In this document: piece after piece, positions 1-10,900 of the stretch
Numbering within the stretch: the stretch's first letter is position 1
Layout: each line of letters opens with the position of its first letter
Source of the DNA: Xanthomonas bonasiae
GTDB taxonomy: Bacteria; Pseudomonadota; Gammaproteobacteria; Xanthomonadales; Xanthomonadaceae
Direction: 5' to 3'
DNA: 64,000 bases
NCBI RefSeq assembly: GCF_017163705.1
Contig: NZ_JAFIWB010000002.1
Location: 124,001 to 188,000 of the forward strand
The notes under the pieces: model-generated
Database searches by the model: none
What the model saw: the letters and a program-made list of their open reading frames with translations, nothing else
What the model was told of the DNA's origin: nothing
Translations under genes and position numbers: made by a program

Positions 1-205
1 GACCACACCGGTGCTGCTGGCGCTGACCCTGCTGCTGTACGCGGTGCTGTTCGAACCGCCGGCGCAGCTGCGCGCCTGGCTGGCGCTGGCACTGCTGCTG
101 GGCGCGGCGCTGGCGCTGCCGATCATCCACCTGCGCCGCAGCCGGCGCGGCAGGGGCGGGGCGCATCCGCCGCGGCAGTGGTCGCGGATCGTGCGGCTGC
201 GCTGA
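1..205 (+). CDS. C-terminal end of a membrane protein (5' truncated)
   Basis: The reading frame enters from the left edge, with codons starting at base 2, and stops at TGA 203-205. The visible residues hold two strongly hydrophobic stretches, about 14 and 22 residues long and separated by a short polar loop. A basic Arg/Gly-rich tail follows, which would sit in the cytoplasm under the positive-inside rule. The family cannot be named from this fragment. It could be the end of a permease or of any polytopic inner-membrane protein. Confidence 0.55.
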   Translation, partial: TTPVLLALTLLLYAVLFEPPAQLRAWLALALLLGAALALPIIHLRRSRRGRGGAHPPRQWSRIVRLR

Positions 206-327
206 GCGGGTCGAGGCCGGCACCGACGTCGGGTGCGCTTTGGAGCCGATCGTCGACGAGCGAGCGGCCATCGGCGGCAGCGTGCTCGCAGGGACCGCCG
301 CGATCGCGACCCCCGCGCGACGCCGCA

Positions 328-846
328 TCAGTGCGGATAGACCACCGTTTCCAGGCTGGGGTCGGCGTAGGCGTCGGCGTGGCTCAGGTGCCCATCGAAC
401 GGGCCGACCTTGCAGATCCGTCCGTCGTGCGTGAACACCAACTGGAGTCCGTGTTCCTGTTCCCAGTCGCAGTTGCATTCCAGGCTGATGCGGATCCGCC
501 CGTCGCGGTAGCGGCTGGCATAGGCCTCGCTGCCGAACTGGACGTGCTGCCACACCTGCGCCGGGTCGTCGATGCGTGGCGAGGGCAAGCCGTGCTTTTC
601 GTGCAAGGCGTGCATGCGTTGGTAATACGCGAACACGTGCGTCGCGGCGGCGGCGAACACCGCATCGTCGATGTGCAGGAACGCTTCGATGGCGGCACCG
701 AAGTCGGCCTGCGCCGGATCGGCGGCATAGTCTTCGAGGACGAAACTGCAGTCCGCGCGCATCCAGCGCACTGGCACCTCATCGCTCCAGGCGGTGCCGT
801 CCTCGTCCTCGTCCAGCGACGCCAATATCTGCGCCAGCAAGCTCAC
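328..846 (-). CDS. conserved acidic protein of unknown function, coupled to dbpA
   Basis: This 172-residue protein starts at GTG 846-844, which overlaps the TGA stop of dbpA in a GTGA junction, so it is probably translated by coupling. It is acidic, with an Asp/Glu cluster near residues 11-15. The C-terminal half carries a Cys-x-Cys-Asp-Trp-Glu-x-Glu-His-Gly-Leu-Gln motif followed by a KVGPFDGH-type motif. This resembles a DUF6985-like family of small bacterial proteins; that assignment is from memory and tentative. No signal peptide or membrane segment is seen, so it is probably cytosolic. Function unknown. Confidence 0.75.
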   Translation of the reverse strand: MSLLAQILASLDEDEDGTAWSDEVPVRWMRADCSFVLEDYAADPAQADFGAAIEAFLHIDDAVFAAAATHVFAYYQRMHALHEKHGLPSPRIDDPAQVWQHVQFGSEAYASRYRDGRIRISLECNCDWEQEHGLQLVFTHDGRICKVGPFDGHLSHADAYADPSLETVVYPH

Positions 847-2219
847 AGCTTGCTGACCCGGAACCGGCGGCCCTTGATCTTGCCCGCCTGCAGTTGTCCC
901 AGCGCGCGGCCGGCATGCTCGCGGGCGATGGCGACATAGGAGCGGGTCGCGTAGATCGCGATCTTGCCGATCGCCGCGCCCGACAGGCCGGCATCGCCGG
1001 TCAGCGCGCCGAGGATGTCGCCGGCGCGCAGCTTGTCGGTCTTGCCGCCGTCGATGCGCAACGTGACCATCGCCGCCTGCGGCAACTGCGCCGGGCGCGC
1101 GGTGGCCAGCGGCGCGCGCGACCAGCGCAGCGGCTGGCCCTGTTCGGCCTCCAGCGCCTGCGCGCGCGCCAGCTCGCGCGGCGCCACCAGGCTCAGTGCC
1201 AGGCCGCGCTTGCCGGCACGCGCGGTGCGGCCGATGCGGTGGCGGTAGGTTTCGGTATCGGTCGGCAGTTCGTAGTTGAGCACCGCCGCCAGGTCCTCCA
1301 CGTCCAGCCCGCGCGCGGCCACGTCGCTGGCGACCAGCACGTTGCAGCTGCGGTTGACGAAGCGCACCAGCACCTCGTCGCGGTCGCGCTGTTCCATGTC
1401 GCCGTGCAGCGCCAGCGCCGAGAAGCCGAACTGCTGCAGCGAGCCGGCCACCTCGTCGACCTCCTTTCGGGTGTTGCAGAACACCACGCTGGACTCGGGG
1501 GTGAAGCGCAGCAGCAGCCCGGCCACCGCCTTCTGCCGGTAGGTGGGGTCGACTTCGAAGAACTGCTGCTCGATCTCCGGCGCGCTGTCGGCGCCTTCGA
1601 TGGTGATTTCCGCCGGCTCCTTCAGCAGTTCGCGCGCCAGGGTGCGGATCGCGTCGGGGAAGGTGGCCGAGAACAGCAGGCTCTGGCGGTGCTTGTCGCA
1701 GCGGCTGGCGATCTCGCGGATCGGCTCCTCGAAGCCCATGTCGAGCATGCGGTCGCCTTCGTCCAGCACCAGCGTGCGCACCCCGCCCAGGTGCAGCGCG
1801 CGCTTGCGCGCAAGCTCCTGGATGCGCCCGGGCGTGCCGACCACCACCTGCGGATCGTGCGCCTCCAGCGAGGCCAGCTGCGGGCCCAGCGGCATGCCGC
1901 CGGTCAGCACCACCAGCTTCATGTTGGGAATGCCGGTGGCCAGCTTGCGCAGCTGCTTGCCGACCTGGTCGGCCAGTTCGCGGGTCGGGCAGAGCACCAG
2001 CGCCTGCGCGCGGGTCAGCGCCGGGTCCAGCTTGTGCAGCAGGCCCAGGCCGAACGCCGCGGTCTTGCCGCTGCCGGTGGGCGCCTGCACGATGACGTCC
2101 TGGCCGGCCAGGATCGGCGGCAGGCTCTGCGCCTGCACCGGGGTCATCGTGGTGTAGCCGAGCGCGTCGATGCCCGGCGCCAGCGCCGGGGAGAGGGACA
2201 GGGTGTCGAAATCGTTCAT
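843..2219 (-). CDS. dbpA: ATP-dependent RNA helicase DbpA (DEAD-box family)
   Basis: The 458-residue protein has the DEAD-box motifs in order: Q motif around residues 21-30, Walker A APTGSGKT at 46-53, TPGR near 129-132, motif II at 153-156, SAT at 184-186, then ARGLD and HRIGRTAR in the second RecA domain. The C-terminal ~75 residues match the DbpA RNA-binding domain, which in E. coli targets hairpin 92 of 23S rRNA during 50S subunit assembly. Motif II reads DEGD instead of DEAD. The Asp-Glu pair that coordinates Mg-ATP is intact, so activity is plausible. The length is normal (E. coli 457). It is the first gene of a two-gene overlapping unit. Confidence 0.95.
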   Translation of the reverse strand: MNDFDTLSLSPALAPGIDALGYTTMTPVQAQSLPPILAGQDVIVQAPTGSGKTAAFGLGLLHKLDPALTRAQALVLCPTRELADQVGKQLRKLATGIPNMKLVVLTGGMPLGPQLASLEAHDPQVVVGTPGRIQELARKRALHLGGVRTLVLDEGDRMLDMGFEEPIREIASRCDKHRQSLLFSATFPDAIRTLARELLKEPAEITIEGADSAPEIEQQFFEVDPTYRQKAVAGLLLRFTPESSVVFCNTRKEVDEVAGSLQQFGFSALALHGDMEQRDRDEVLVRFVNRSCNVLVASDVAARGLDVEDLAAVLNYELPTDTETYRHRIGRTARAGKRGLALSLVAPRELARAQALEAEQGQPLRWSRAPLATARPAQLPQAAMVTLRIDGGKTDKLRAGDILGALTGDAGLSGAAIGKIAIYATRSYVAIAREHAGRALGQLQAGKIKGRRFRVSKL

Positions 2220-2233
2220 GGCGCATTTTAGCC

Positions 2234-2339
2234 GGGACTGGGGACTCGGGACCGGGGACTCGGCAAATCCGGAGCAATGCGCGGCGCCAACCGCGGCTGT
2301 CTGCGCTCTTGGTCCCGAGTCCCGAGTCCCGAGTCCCGT
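2234..2339. repeat. heptamer repeats in opposing orientation
   Basis: The gap between the divergent dbpA and ABC-F genes has about four units of GGGACTC/GGGACTG/GGGACCG at 2234-2263. About four complementary GTCCCGA units follow at 2312-2339. The two clusters are inverted relative to each other and could pair as a long imperfect stem with a ~50-base loop. The right cluster ends about 11 bases before the ABC-F start codon. Similar heptamers recur at 33354-33440. Confidence 0.7.
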
Positions 2340-2350
2340 ACAATTCCCCC

Positions 2351-4249
<1,899 letters not shown>

Positions 4250-4823
4250 CGGCGCCGGTTTAAGGGGCGTTCTCTGCTACAGGCGCTTGCCATCGGCTGG
4301 CCGGCGCACGGTGGGGCTGCAGGGGCACTTCAGTCACTACAGTATTCGACGCCGGAGAGTCCACCGCTTCGCGCGTCGCGACTGAAGTCGCTCCCACAGG
4401 GAACTCGCGCCGCGTTGGATAGGTGCACTGTGTGAGGGACTTCAGTCCCGACGCGGGCCGGTTGCGGCGACTTCGCCGCTTCGTTCGTCGCGGCTGAAGC
4501 CGCTCCTACAAAGTCTCGCGGCCAGCGTGCTGGGTGCATTGTGGGAGGGACTTCAGTCTCGACGCGGTGCGGTTGCGGCGACTCCGCCGCTTCGTTTGTC
4601 GCGGCTGAAGCCGCTCCTACAAAGTCTCGCGGCCAGCGTGCTGGGTGCGCTGTGGGAGGGACTTCAGTCCCGGCGCGGTTCGGTTGCGGCGACTTCGCCG
4701 CTTCGTCCGTCGCGGCTGAAGCCGCTCCTACAAAGTCTTGCGGCCAGCGTGCTGGGTGCACCTTGGGCGGAATTTCAGCATTGAAGCGGCGCCAGCCGCG
4801 CGACTGCGCAGCCGGCGCTCCGC
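4250..4823. other. 574-bp intergenic region dominated by repeats
   Basis: No credible gene lies here. The stretch separates the convergent ABC-F and barstar genes. It contains the 111-bp tandem array at 4430-4762, with decayed half-units on both sides at about 4340-4430 and 4763-4790. An open frame crosses the array on each strand only because the repeat length is a multiple of three. Confidence 0.8.
4430..4762. repeat. three tandem 111-bp repeats built from palindromes
   Basis: The anchor GGGAC/GGGAC/GGGAC falls at 4436, 4547 and 4658, an exact 111-bp period. Each unit contains three inverted repeats: GGGACTTCAGTCCC-like, GCGGCGACTTCGCCGC-like, and the GTCGCGGCTGAAGCCGCTCCTAC element common in Xanthomonadaceae and Pseudomonas genomes. 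The units differ by only a few bases and flank into degenerate copies. The position between two convergent gene ends fits extragenic palindromic elements. Confidence 0.9.
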
Positions 4824-5324
4824 TCAGCGCGAGGCGGCTTCCTCTTCGTCGTCGTCTTCGTCCAGATCATCGGCCTGGCTGTCGCGCTCGTCGGATTCGG
4901 CCTCGTCGCCGGTCAGCAGGCCGACGAAGGCGACGAAGGCGATGCCGTCCTGCGCCCATTCCTTGGCCACGTCGTCGAGCAGTTCCAGCAGCACGTCGAA
5001 ATCCTTCTTCGCCACCGATTGCAGTTCGGCCGCGTCTTCCAGCAGCAGCGCATAGCCGCCCTTGGCCGGCAGCCACGACAGGTCGCGCAGGCCGTCCATC
5101 AAGGCATCCCAGTTGCGGCCGAAGCCGATCGGGAAGTCCAGCTGCGCGGCCAGCCGCATCAGCAGCATCGGCTTGCTGCTGCAGCCCTGCAGGTCGATCC
5201 GGCACAGCCGCAGGCCGGCGTCGCGGCCGAGCGCGGCGATGCTGTCCAGGTCGCTGTTGGCGACGCGGTAGACGCCGGATGCGGCCGGCTCGGCCAGGTT
5301 CAGCGAAAAATTGAAAGTGTTCAT
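4824..5324 (-). CDS. barstar family RNase inhibitor
   Basis: The 166-residue protein shows the barstar fold signature: an N-terminal strand region, a Cys-Arg-Ile-Asp-Leu segment, then FGRNWDALMDGLRDLSWLP around residues 70-90. Family knowledge places the barnase-contacting helix and Asp residues in that segment. The last ~25 residues are an unusually acidic Asp/Glu tail not found in the 90-residue Bacillus barstar. The ATG start overlaps the stop of the upstream RNase gene (ATGA, 5321-5324), so inhibitor and RNase are translationally coupled. The role inferred is cytosolic protection against the RNase encoded by its neighbour. Confidence 0.88.
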   Translation of the reverse strand: MNTFNFSLNLAEPAASGVYRVANSDLDSIAALGRDAGLRLCRIDLQGCSSKPMLLMRLAAQLDFPIGFGRNWDALMDGLRDLSWLPAKGGYALLLEDAAELQSVAKKDFDVLLELLDDVAKEWAQDGIAFVAFVGLLTGDEAESDERDSQADDLDEDDDEEEAASR

Positions 5325-5794
5325 GGCGACGGCCTCCCGGAGGCGATGCTGAAACTGCGGAAACTGGCGTAGTGGTCGTCGCTGTAGTACCAGACGTCCG
5401 GCGGGTCGCCGCCGGTGACGATGCGCCGCGTCCCGCGGTGCTCCAGCCCCGGCGTGTCGACGGTGTATTCGCGATAGTAGCCGCGCGGGCGTGACGGCAG
5501 CCGGTTTTCGCGGTTGCCGAACACGCTGCCGTCCTGGCGGTGCGGGAACGGACCGCCGCGCTGGATCAGGGCGATGGTGGCGCGCGCTTCGGGCGGCAGG
5601 AACGCCGGCAGCGTGGCGTCCGCGCTCGCGGCCGGCGTGGCCGGCGGCTGCGCCGGCGCAGGTGCCGGCAGCGGAGCGGGGTTGGTGAGCGCGGGCGCGA
5701 ACTGCGGATGCGGCGGCTGCTGCAATGCGCGGATGCCCCACAGTCCGGCGGCGAGCAGCACGATCGCGGCGATCAGTAACACGGGCTTGCGCAT
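5321..5794 (-). CDS. secreted barnase-type guanyl-specific ribonuclease
   Basis: The 157-residue protein begins with a signal or anchor segment (residues ~1-21), followed by a Pro/Ala-rich linker (~27-58) and a microbial RNase domain (~65-150). The motif [13 protein letters not shown] matches barnase DG-VF-NRE-KLP. The expected catalytic residues are present with barnase spacing: Glu109 (YREY), Arg120, Arg124 and His141 (DDHY). The enzyme should cleave RNA 3' of guanosine. The gene overlaps the barstar gene by four bases. The Pro/Ala linker could hold the enzyme in the envelope. Whether it serves nutrition or competition is not shown by the sequence. Confidence 0.9.
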   Translation of the reverse strand: MRKPVLLIAAIVLLAAGLWGIRALQQPPHPQFAPALTNPAPLPAPAPAQPPATPAASADATLPAFLPPEARATIALIQRGGPFPHRQDGSVFGNRENRLPSRPRGYYREYTVDTPGLEHRGTRRIVTGGDPPDVWYYSDDHYASFRSFSIASGRPSP

Positions 5795-6127
5795 CGGGGG
5801 AAGCTCCAGCGAGAACGGCGGGTGCCGCGTTCTGGCGCAGCAGCGGCACAGTATGGGCGAGCGCGGCTGTTCGTGCTCTTAACCACGCGCCAGCAATGCT
5901 GGCCTGGCGTCGCGCCAGCGCCGCGGACGCGGCTGCAACGCGCGATTCACATGCGACTAACCGGGTGCTGGCGCATGGTAGCCGCCGATCCGCGGCGGCG
6001 GCCGGCACTGCCGTTGCGCGATGGGACGATGTTTCCCCAACGCCGGTCTTGGTATGGTCGCCGGTCGTCCCTACCATTCATCATGCAACGTCCGTCCTTC
6101 CGGCGGGCGAACGTCCAGGAGAACCAC
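5795..6127. other. 333-bp intergenic region before sodA
   Basis: No convincing gene is present. It lies between divergently transcribed RNase and sodA. Two palindromes abut here: GCCAGCAATGCTGGC at 5889-5903 and CTGGCGTCGCGCCAG at 5904-5918. They could be operator sites or a hairpin. An AGGAG ribosome-binding site for sodA sits at about 6117-6121. No sigma-70 promoter can be placed with confidence. Confidence 0.5.
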
Positions 6128-6739
6128 ATGGCCTACACCCTCCCCAAGCTGCCCTACGCCTACGACGCGCTGGAACCGCACATCGATGCGCAGACGATGG
6201 AAATCCATCACACCAAGCATCACCAGACCTACATCAACAACGTCAACGCCGCGCTGGAAGGCACCGAGTACGCCGACCTGCCGGTCGAGGCGCTGGTGTC
6301 CAAGCTGAAGTCGCTGCCGGAGAACCTGCAGGGTCCGGTGCGCAACAACGGCGGCGGCCATGCCAACCATTCGCTGTTCTGGACGGTGATGGCGCCCAAC
6401 GCCGGCGGCGCCCCGGTCGGCGAGGTCGCCAAGGCGATCGACAGTCAGCTCGGCGGCTTCGACAAGTTCAAGGAAGCCTTCACCAAGGCCGCGCTGACCC
6501 GCTTCGGCAGCGGCTGGGCGTGGCTGAGCGTGACCCCGGACAAGAAGATCGTGGTCGAAAGCACCGCCAACCAGGACAGCCCGCTGTTCGAGGGCAACAC
6601 TCCGATCCTGGGCCTGGACGTGTGGGAACACGCCTACTACCTGAAGTACCAGAACCGCCGCCCGGACTACATCGGCGCGTTCTTCAACGTGGTGGACTGG
6701 AACGAAGTCGAGCGCCGCTACCACGCCGCGATCGCCTGA
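6128..6739 (+). CDS. sodA: manganese superoxide dismutase
   Basis: The 203-residue protein dismutates superoxide to oxygen and hydrogen peroxide in the cytosol. It carries the [16 protein letters not shown]-terminal metal-site motif, [11 protein letters not shown], and the C-terminal metal signature [19 protein letters not shown]. The Gln in ANQDSPL is the position that usually marks the Mn form over the Fe form. The ATG 6128 start is chosen because it follows an AGGAG ribosome-binding site and begins the family's usual [17 protein letters not shown]. The gene ends just before a strong terminator and appears monocistronic. Confidence 0.96.
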   Translation: MAYTLPKLPYAYDALEPHIDAQTMEIHHTKHHQTYINNVNAALEGTEYADLPVEALVSKLKSLPENLQGPVRNNGGGHANHSLFWTVMAPNAGGAPVGEVAKAIDSQLGGFDKFKEAFTKAALTRFGSGWAWLSVTPDKKIVVESTANQDSPLFEGNTPILGLDVWEHAYYLKYQNRRPDYIGAFFNVVDWNEVERRYHAAIA

Positions 6740-6761
6740 TCGCGCCGGCAGCGCCGTGGAT

Positions 6762-6793
6762 CGAAAGGCCGGGTTCGCCCGGCCTTTCGTTTT
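6762..6793 (+). terminator. Rho-independent terminator of sodA
   Basis: A perfect GC-rich stem (CGAAAGGCCGGG / CCCGGCCTTTCG) with a short TTCG loop is followed by a TTTT run, 22 bases after the sodA stop. It lies just before the end of the convergent AraC gene and may serve both genes. Confidence 0.9.
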
Positions 6794-6799
6794 GTGCGC

Positions 6800-7291
6800 T
6801 CAGGCGGCCGGCAGGCACAGCCTGGCGGTGACGGATGCACGCTCGGCGCCGTTGCCGGGCACCGCGGCCGGCGTGCCGGTACCGGCGCTGTCGCGGTTGT
6901 GCCGCGCATACCAGCCCGGGGTCGCGCCGGTGACGCGGCGGAAGCTGTTGACGAAATGGCTCTGGTCGAAGAAGCCGAGTTCGTAGGCCACCGTGCTGAC
7001 CGAATGGCGTCCGCTCAACAGCAGTTGCCGGGCGCGTTCGATCCGCCGCTGCAGCAGGTATTGCATCGGGCTGTGGCCGGTACTCAGGCGGAACATGCGC
7101 GCGAAGTGGTAGCGGCTGACGCAGGCGGCGTTGGCGATGTCGGCCAGGCCGATGCGCTCGGCCAGATGGTGGTCGATGTAGCGTTGGGCGCGGGCCAGTG
7201 CGCACGGGCGCAGGCCTTTGCCGGCGGCGCTGGCGGCGGGCGGGCGATCGGTGGCGGTGGAGCGTTGGGCGGGAGCGTGGGGGCGGGGCAT
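6800..7291 (-). CDS. AraC family transcriptional regulator
   Basis: The 163-residue protein has little beyond the DNA-binding domain. Two helix-turn-helix units occupy about residues 30-130, with LADIANAACVSRYHFARMFR for the first and VSTVAYELGFFDQSHFVNSFRRVTGATPGWYA for the second. A ~28-residue N-terminal arm and a Gly/Ala-rich tail flank it, and no ligand-binding domain is present. This resembles short regulators of the MarA/SoxS class. Start ATG 7291 is the most upstream ATG close to the domain. The gene sits 143 bases downstream of a DoxX-like gene on the same strand. The target is unknown. Confidence 0.82.
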   Translation of the reverse strand: MPRPHAPAQRSTATDRPPAASAAGKGLRPCALARAQRYIDHHLAERIGLADIANAACVSRYHFARMFRLSTGHSPMQYLLQRRIERARQLLLSGRHSVSTVAYELGFFDQSHFVNSFRRVTGATPGWYARHNRDSAGTGTPAAVPGNGAERASVTARLCLPAA

Positions 7292-7434
7292 GGCGTGTCT
7301 CCTGGGAAGCGCCGGAAACGCACGCGCGCGATCTCGGCTGGCGCCTGCGGCATGCGCGTGGATGCGGTTCCGGGACCTGTCCATGCTGCTGCCGGCGCCG
7401 CAGCGCGGCCACCCCATTCCGGCAGAGCGGATGC

Positions 7435-7833
7435 TCACCCGTTCGGGGGATTCCGCTGCGAGGCCTGTGCCGGTTCGCGCGGCAACACCAGCAGGCGCCG
7501 GCCGAAACAGCGTGCGTCGAGCGAATAGGCTCCGGGCCCGAGCAGCGCCAGTGCCAGCGCCGGCAGTGCCGCCAGCAGTGCGCTGCCCGCCACGGTCGTG
7601 CCATGCCACAACGCCAGCGCCGGCACTGCGCAGGCCAGCGCGGCGGCGAGCGGAGTGAGCGCGCCGACCGCCGCCAGCAGCGCCAGCGCCAGCGCCGCCC
7701 AGCGCCAGTGCGGCGGCAATGCCCAGGCGCCGCCGGCGGTGGACGGCCATAGGCTCAGCGCCAGGAACAGCCGCAGGGCCAGCAGCCCGAGTCCGGCGCT
7801 GCCGCCGGGGAACATGGAGTAAAGTCGTTGCAT
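7435..7833 (-). CDS. small DoxX-like integral membrane protein
   Basis: This 132-residue protein has four hydrophobic helices: residues ~13-30, ~45-60, ~65-80 and ~86-102. The layout, with an N-terminal Gly-rich LGLLALRLFLALSLW segment, recalls the DoxX/DoxD family, but no diagnostic motif makes the call certain. It would sit in the inner membrane. It is divergent from a large sensor kinase gene, with a ~140-base shared promoter region, and is followed by the AraC regulator. The start could also be the Met at codon 7. Confidence 0.6.
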   Translation of the reverse strand: MQRLYSMFPGGSAGLGLLALRLFLALSLWPSTAGGAWALPPHWRWAALALALLAAVGALTPLAAALACAVPALALWHGTTVAGSALLAALPALALALLGPGAYSLDARCFGRRLLVLPREPAQASQRNPPNG

Positions 7834-7974
7834 GGCCCTCAGGCTAAGGCCGGCGCAGCACGCCGGCCTAGCCGTATTCGGGGCAGCGCAACATCCCTCG
7901 ATCGGGGCGTTGGCGGGTTCGGCGCAGCCGTCGAAAATCCGGTTTTTTCCTTTTTGCGAGCGAGAGAAAGCGCA

Positions 7975-10900
7975 GTGCGAAGTCTGCGAAGACGGCTTTG
8001 GGCGGGCGCCGTGCTGGTGCTCGGCCTGGCCTTCGCGGCGACGCTTGCCGCGGCCACACCGACGCCGTTGCGGCCGACGCCGCTGCACAACACCGCCTGG
8101 CGGGTGGAGCAGGGCGCGCCGGCGGACGTGTGGGCGCTGGCGCAGTCGGGCGACGGCTATCTGTGGATGGCCACCGGGTTCGGTCTGTACCGCTTCGATG
8201 GCGAGCGCTTCGAGCGCCGCGAGCCGGCGCATGGCGCGCAGCTGCTGTCGCAGAACGTGACCGCGCTGACCGTGTTGCCGGACGGGCGCATGTGGCTGGG
8301 CTATTTCGATGGCGGCGCCAGCCTGCTGCAAGGCGGCCGGCTGCTGAACTTCGGCGCGGCCGAGGGCTTCCCGGCCGGGCCGGTGGCGCGCTTGGAAACG
8401 GACGGCCAGGGCACGCTGTGGGCGGCGACCTGGGCCGGGCTGGCCCGCTTCGACGGCCGCCGTTGGCAGCGGATCGGCGCCGACTGGGGGTATCCGTCCG
8501 CACGCGCCGACTGGCTGCTGCGCGACCGCCGCGGCGTGCTGTGGGTGAGCAGCGGCGACAGCGTGCTGCGGCTGCGCCCGGGCGCACGCCGCTTCGAGTC
8601 CACGGGCATCGCCACCATGCTGTACGCGGTGCTGGCCGAAAGCCCGGACGGCCGCATCTGGCTGTCGGACCGGCGCGGCGGCACCCGCGTCATCGCCGAT
8701 GCCGACGGCACGCTGCTGCCGCCGACGGCGCAGCTCGCCGTGCCGGCGCTGCGCGGTCTGGCGGCACGGCGCATGGGCTTCGCCCGCGACGGCAGCCTGT
8801 GGCTGTCCGATTTCCAGGCGCGCGGCGCGGTGCGGGTGGTGCTGGACGATCCGCGCGCGCCGCGGCTGGAGCGGTTGCGCCGCAGCGACGGGCTGGCCTC
8901 GGACTTCGCCGCGCCGGTGCTGGAGGACAAGGAGGGCAATGTCTGGATCGGCAGCACGCTAGGTCTCAACCGCTACCGCCAGCGCAACGTGATGGCGCTG
9001 CCCGGCCAGCCCGGTGCCCAGGCCGGCGAGGTCGAAGTGCATGCGCAGCCCGACGGCAGCGTGCTGGTCTCCGACCCGCAGGGCATGTTCCGCGCCGACC
9101 GCGCCAGTGCCGAGCGGCTGCTGCGCGGCGAACCGCTGGCGCAGGAGTACGCGCGGCTGCGCGACAGCGGCTGGGTGCTCGGCGCCGACGCCATGCTGCG
9201 GCTGCGCCACGGGCGCCGCGAGGAGGTCGCGTTGCCGATCGGGTTCGCGCCGCGGCAGGTGCGCGCGTTCCTGTCCGATCGCGCCGGCGACGCCTGGGTC
9301 GCGATCGCCGAGCACGGCGTGTTCCGCTACCGCGCCGGGCAATGGATGCGGCAGGCCCTGCTGCCGCCGGCGACCTGCACCGCGATCGCCGAGGACGCGC
9401 AGGGCCGCTACTGGTTCGGCTACGCGTCCGGGGAAGTGCGGCAGTTGCAGGGCGGGCGGGTCCGCGCGTTCGCGGCCGGCGACGGCGTGCAGGTCGGCCG
9501 GGTCAATACCATCCATGCCGGCGCCGGCGCGCTGCTGGTGGCCGGCGAGCTGGGCATCGCGCAATGGCAGGGCGCGCGCTTCGCGACATTGCCGCCGTCG
9601 CGCGCACCGGGCTTGCGCGGCATCACCGGCATCGCCGAGAGCGAGGACGGCGAGCTGTGGCTCAACGGTGCCGTCGGCGTGTCGCGGATCGGCCGGCGCC
9701 AGCTCGATGCGGCGCTCGGCGCCGCCGCGGCGACGCTGCAACCGGCCTACTACGGTGCCGCCGACGGCTTGCCCGGCCTGGCGGTGCAGGCCAGCCGCAG
9801 CGGCACCGCGGCGCGCGACGGCGACGGCCTGGTCTGGCTGGCCACCAGCCAGGGCCTGGCCTGGATCGACACCCGGCGCCTGTGGCGCAACCCGTGGCCG
9901 CCGCAGGTGTTCGTGCGCGCGCTGTTCGCCAACGAGCGGCCGCTGCCGCTGGACGCGCCGCTGCTGTTGCCCAAGGGCACCACGCGGGTGCAGATTGCCT
10001 ACACCGCGACCAGCCTGACCTCGCCGGAGCGGATGCGTTTCCGCTTCCGCCTGGATGGCGTGGACGAGACCTGGCGCGATGCCGGCGCGCGCCGCGAGGC
10101 GTTCTACACCAACCTGCGCCCCGGGCAGTACCGCTTCCAGGTCATCGCCGCCAACAACGACGGGGTCTGGAACACGCAGGGCGCCACGCTGCGCTTCGGC
10201 ATCGCGCCGCGCTTCGTGCAGACCCCGGCGTTCTGGCTGCTGTGCGCGCTGGCGCTGCTGCTGGCCTTGTCGGCGCTGTACCTGCTGCGCATGCGCCAGC
10301 TGGCCACGCGGCTGCGGCTGCGGCTGGAAGAGCGCTACCAGGAGCGCGAACGCATCGCCCGCGAACTGCACGACACCTTGCTGCAGGGCTACCAGGGCCT
10401 GATCCTGCGCACCCATGCGGCGCTGGGCACGCTGCCGGCCGGCGCGCCGCTGCGGCGCGAACTGGAGAGCACGCTCGATCGCGCCGAACAGGCGCTGGAG
10501 CAGGGGCGCGACCGGGTCGAGGGCTTGCGCGCCAGCGCCGGGAACACGCCCTCGCTGCCGACCGCCTTCGCCGACATGCTCGAGGAACTGGGCGCGCAAT
10601 CGCAGGTGCAGCGGCAGGTGCTGGTCGAAGGCGCGCCGCTGCCGCTGCAGCCTCTGGTCGCCGACGAGTTGTACCAGCTCGGCCGCGAGGCGCTGCTCAA
10701 CGCGTTCCGGCATGCGCAGGCGAGCAGCATCGAGGTCGAGATCGCCTACGGCCGCGATGCGCTGCGGCTGCGTTTTCGCGACGACGGCCGCGGCATCGAG
10801 CCGCAGGTGCTGGCCGCCGGCGGCCGCGCCGGGCATTGGGGACTGACCGGCATGCAGGAGCGCGCGCGGCGCATCGAGGCGCGCCTGGATGTGTGGTCGC

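Noticed and set aside
4330-4761. Repetitive 143-residue open frame on the minus strand
   Set aside because: It translates palindromic repeats whose 111-base length keeps the frame open; there is no ribosome-binding site or gene-like composition.
4430-4762. CRISPR array
   Set aside because: The units are 111 bases with no unique spacers, and no cas genes are nearby.
8959-10836. Long minus-strand frame opposite the sensor kinase
   Set aside because: No domain is seen; the plus-strand kinase has full homology.
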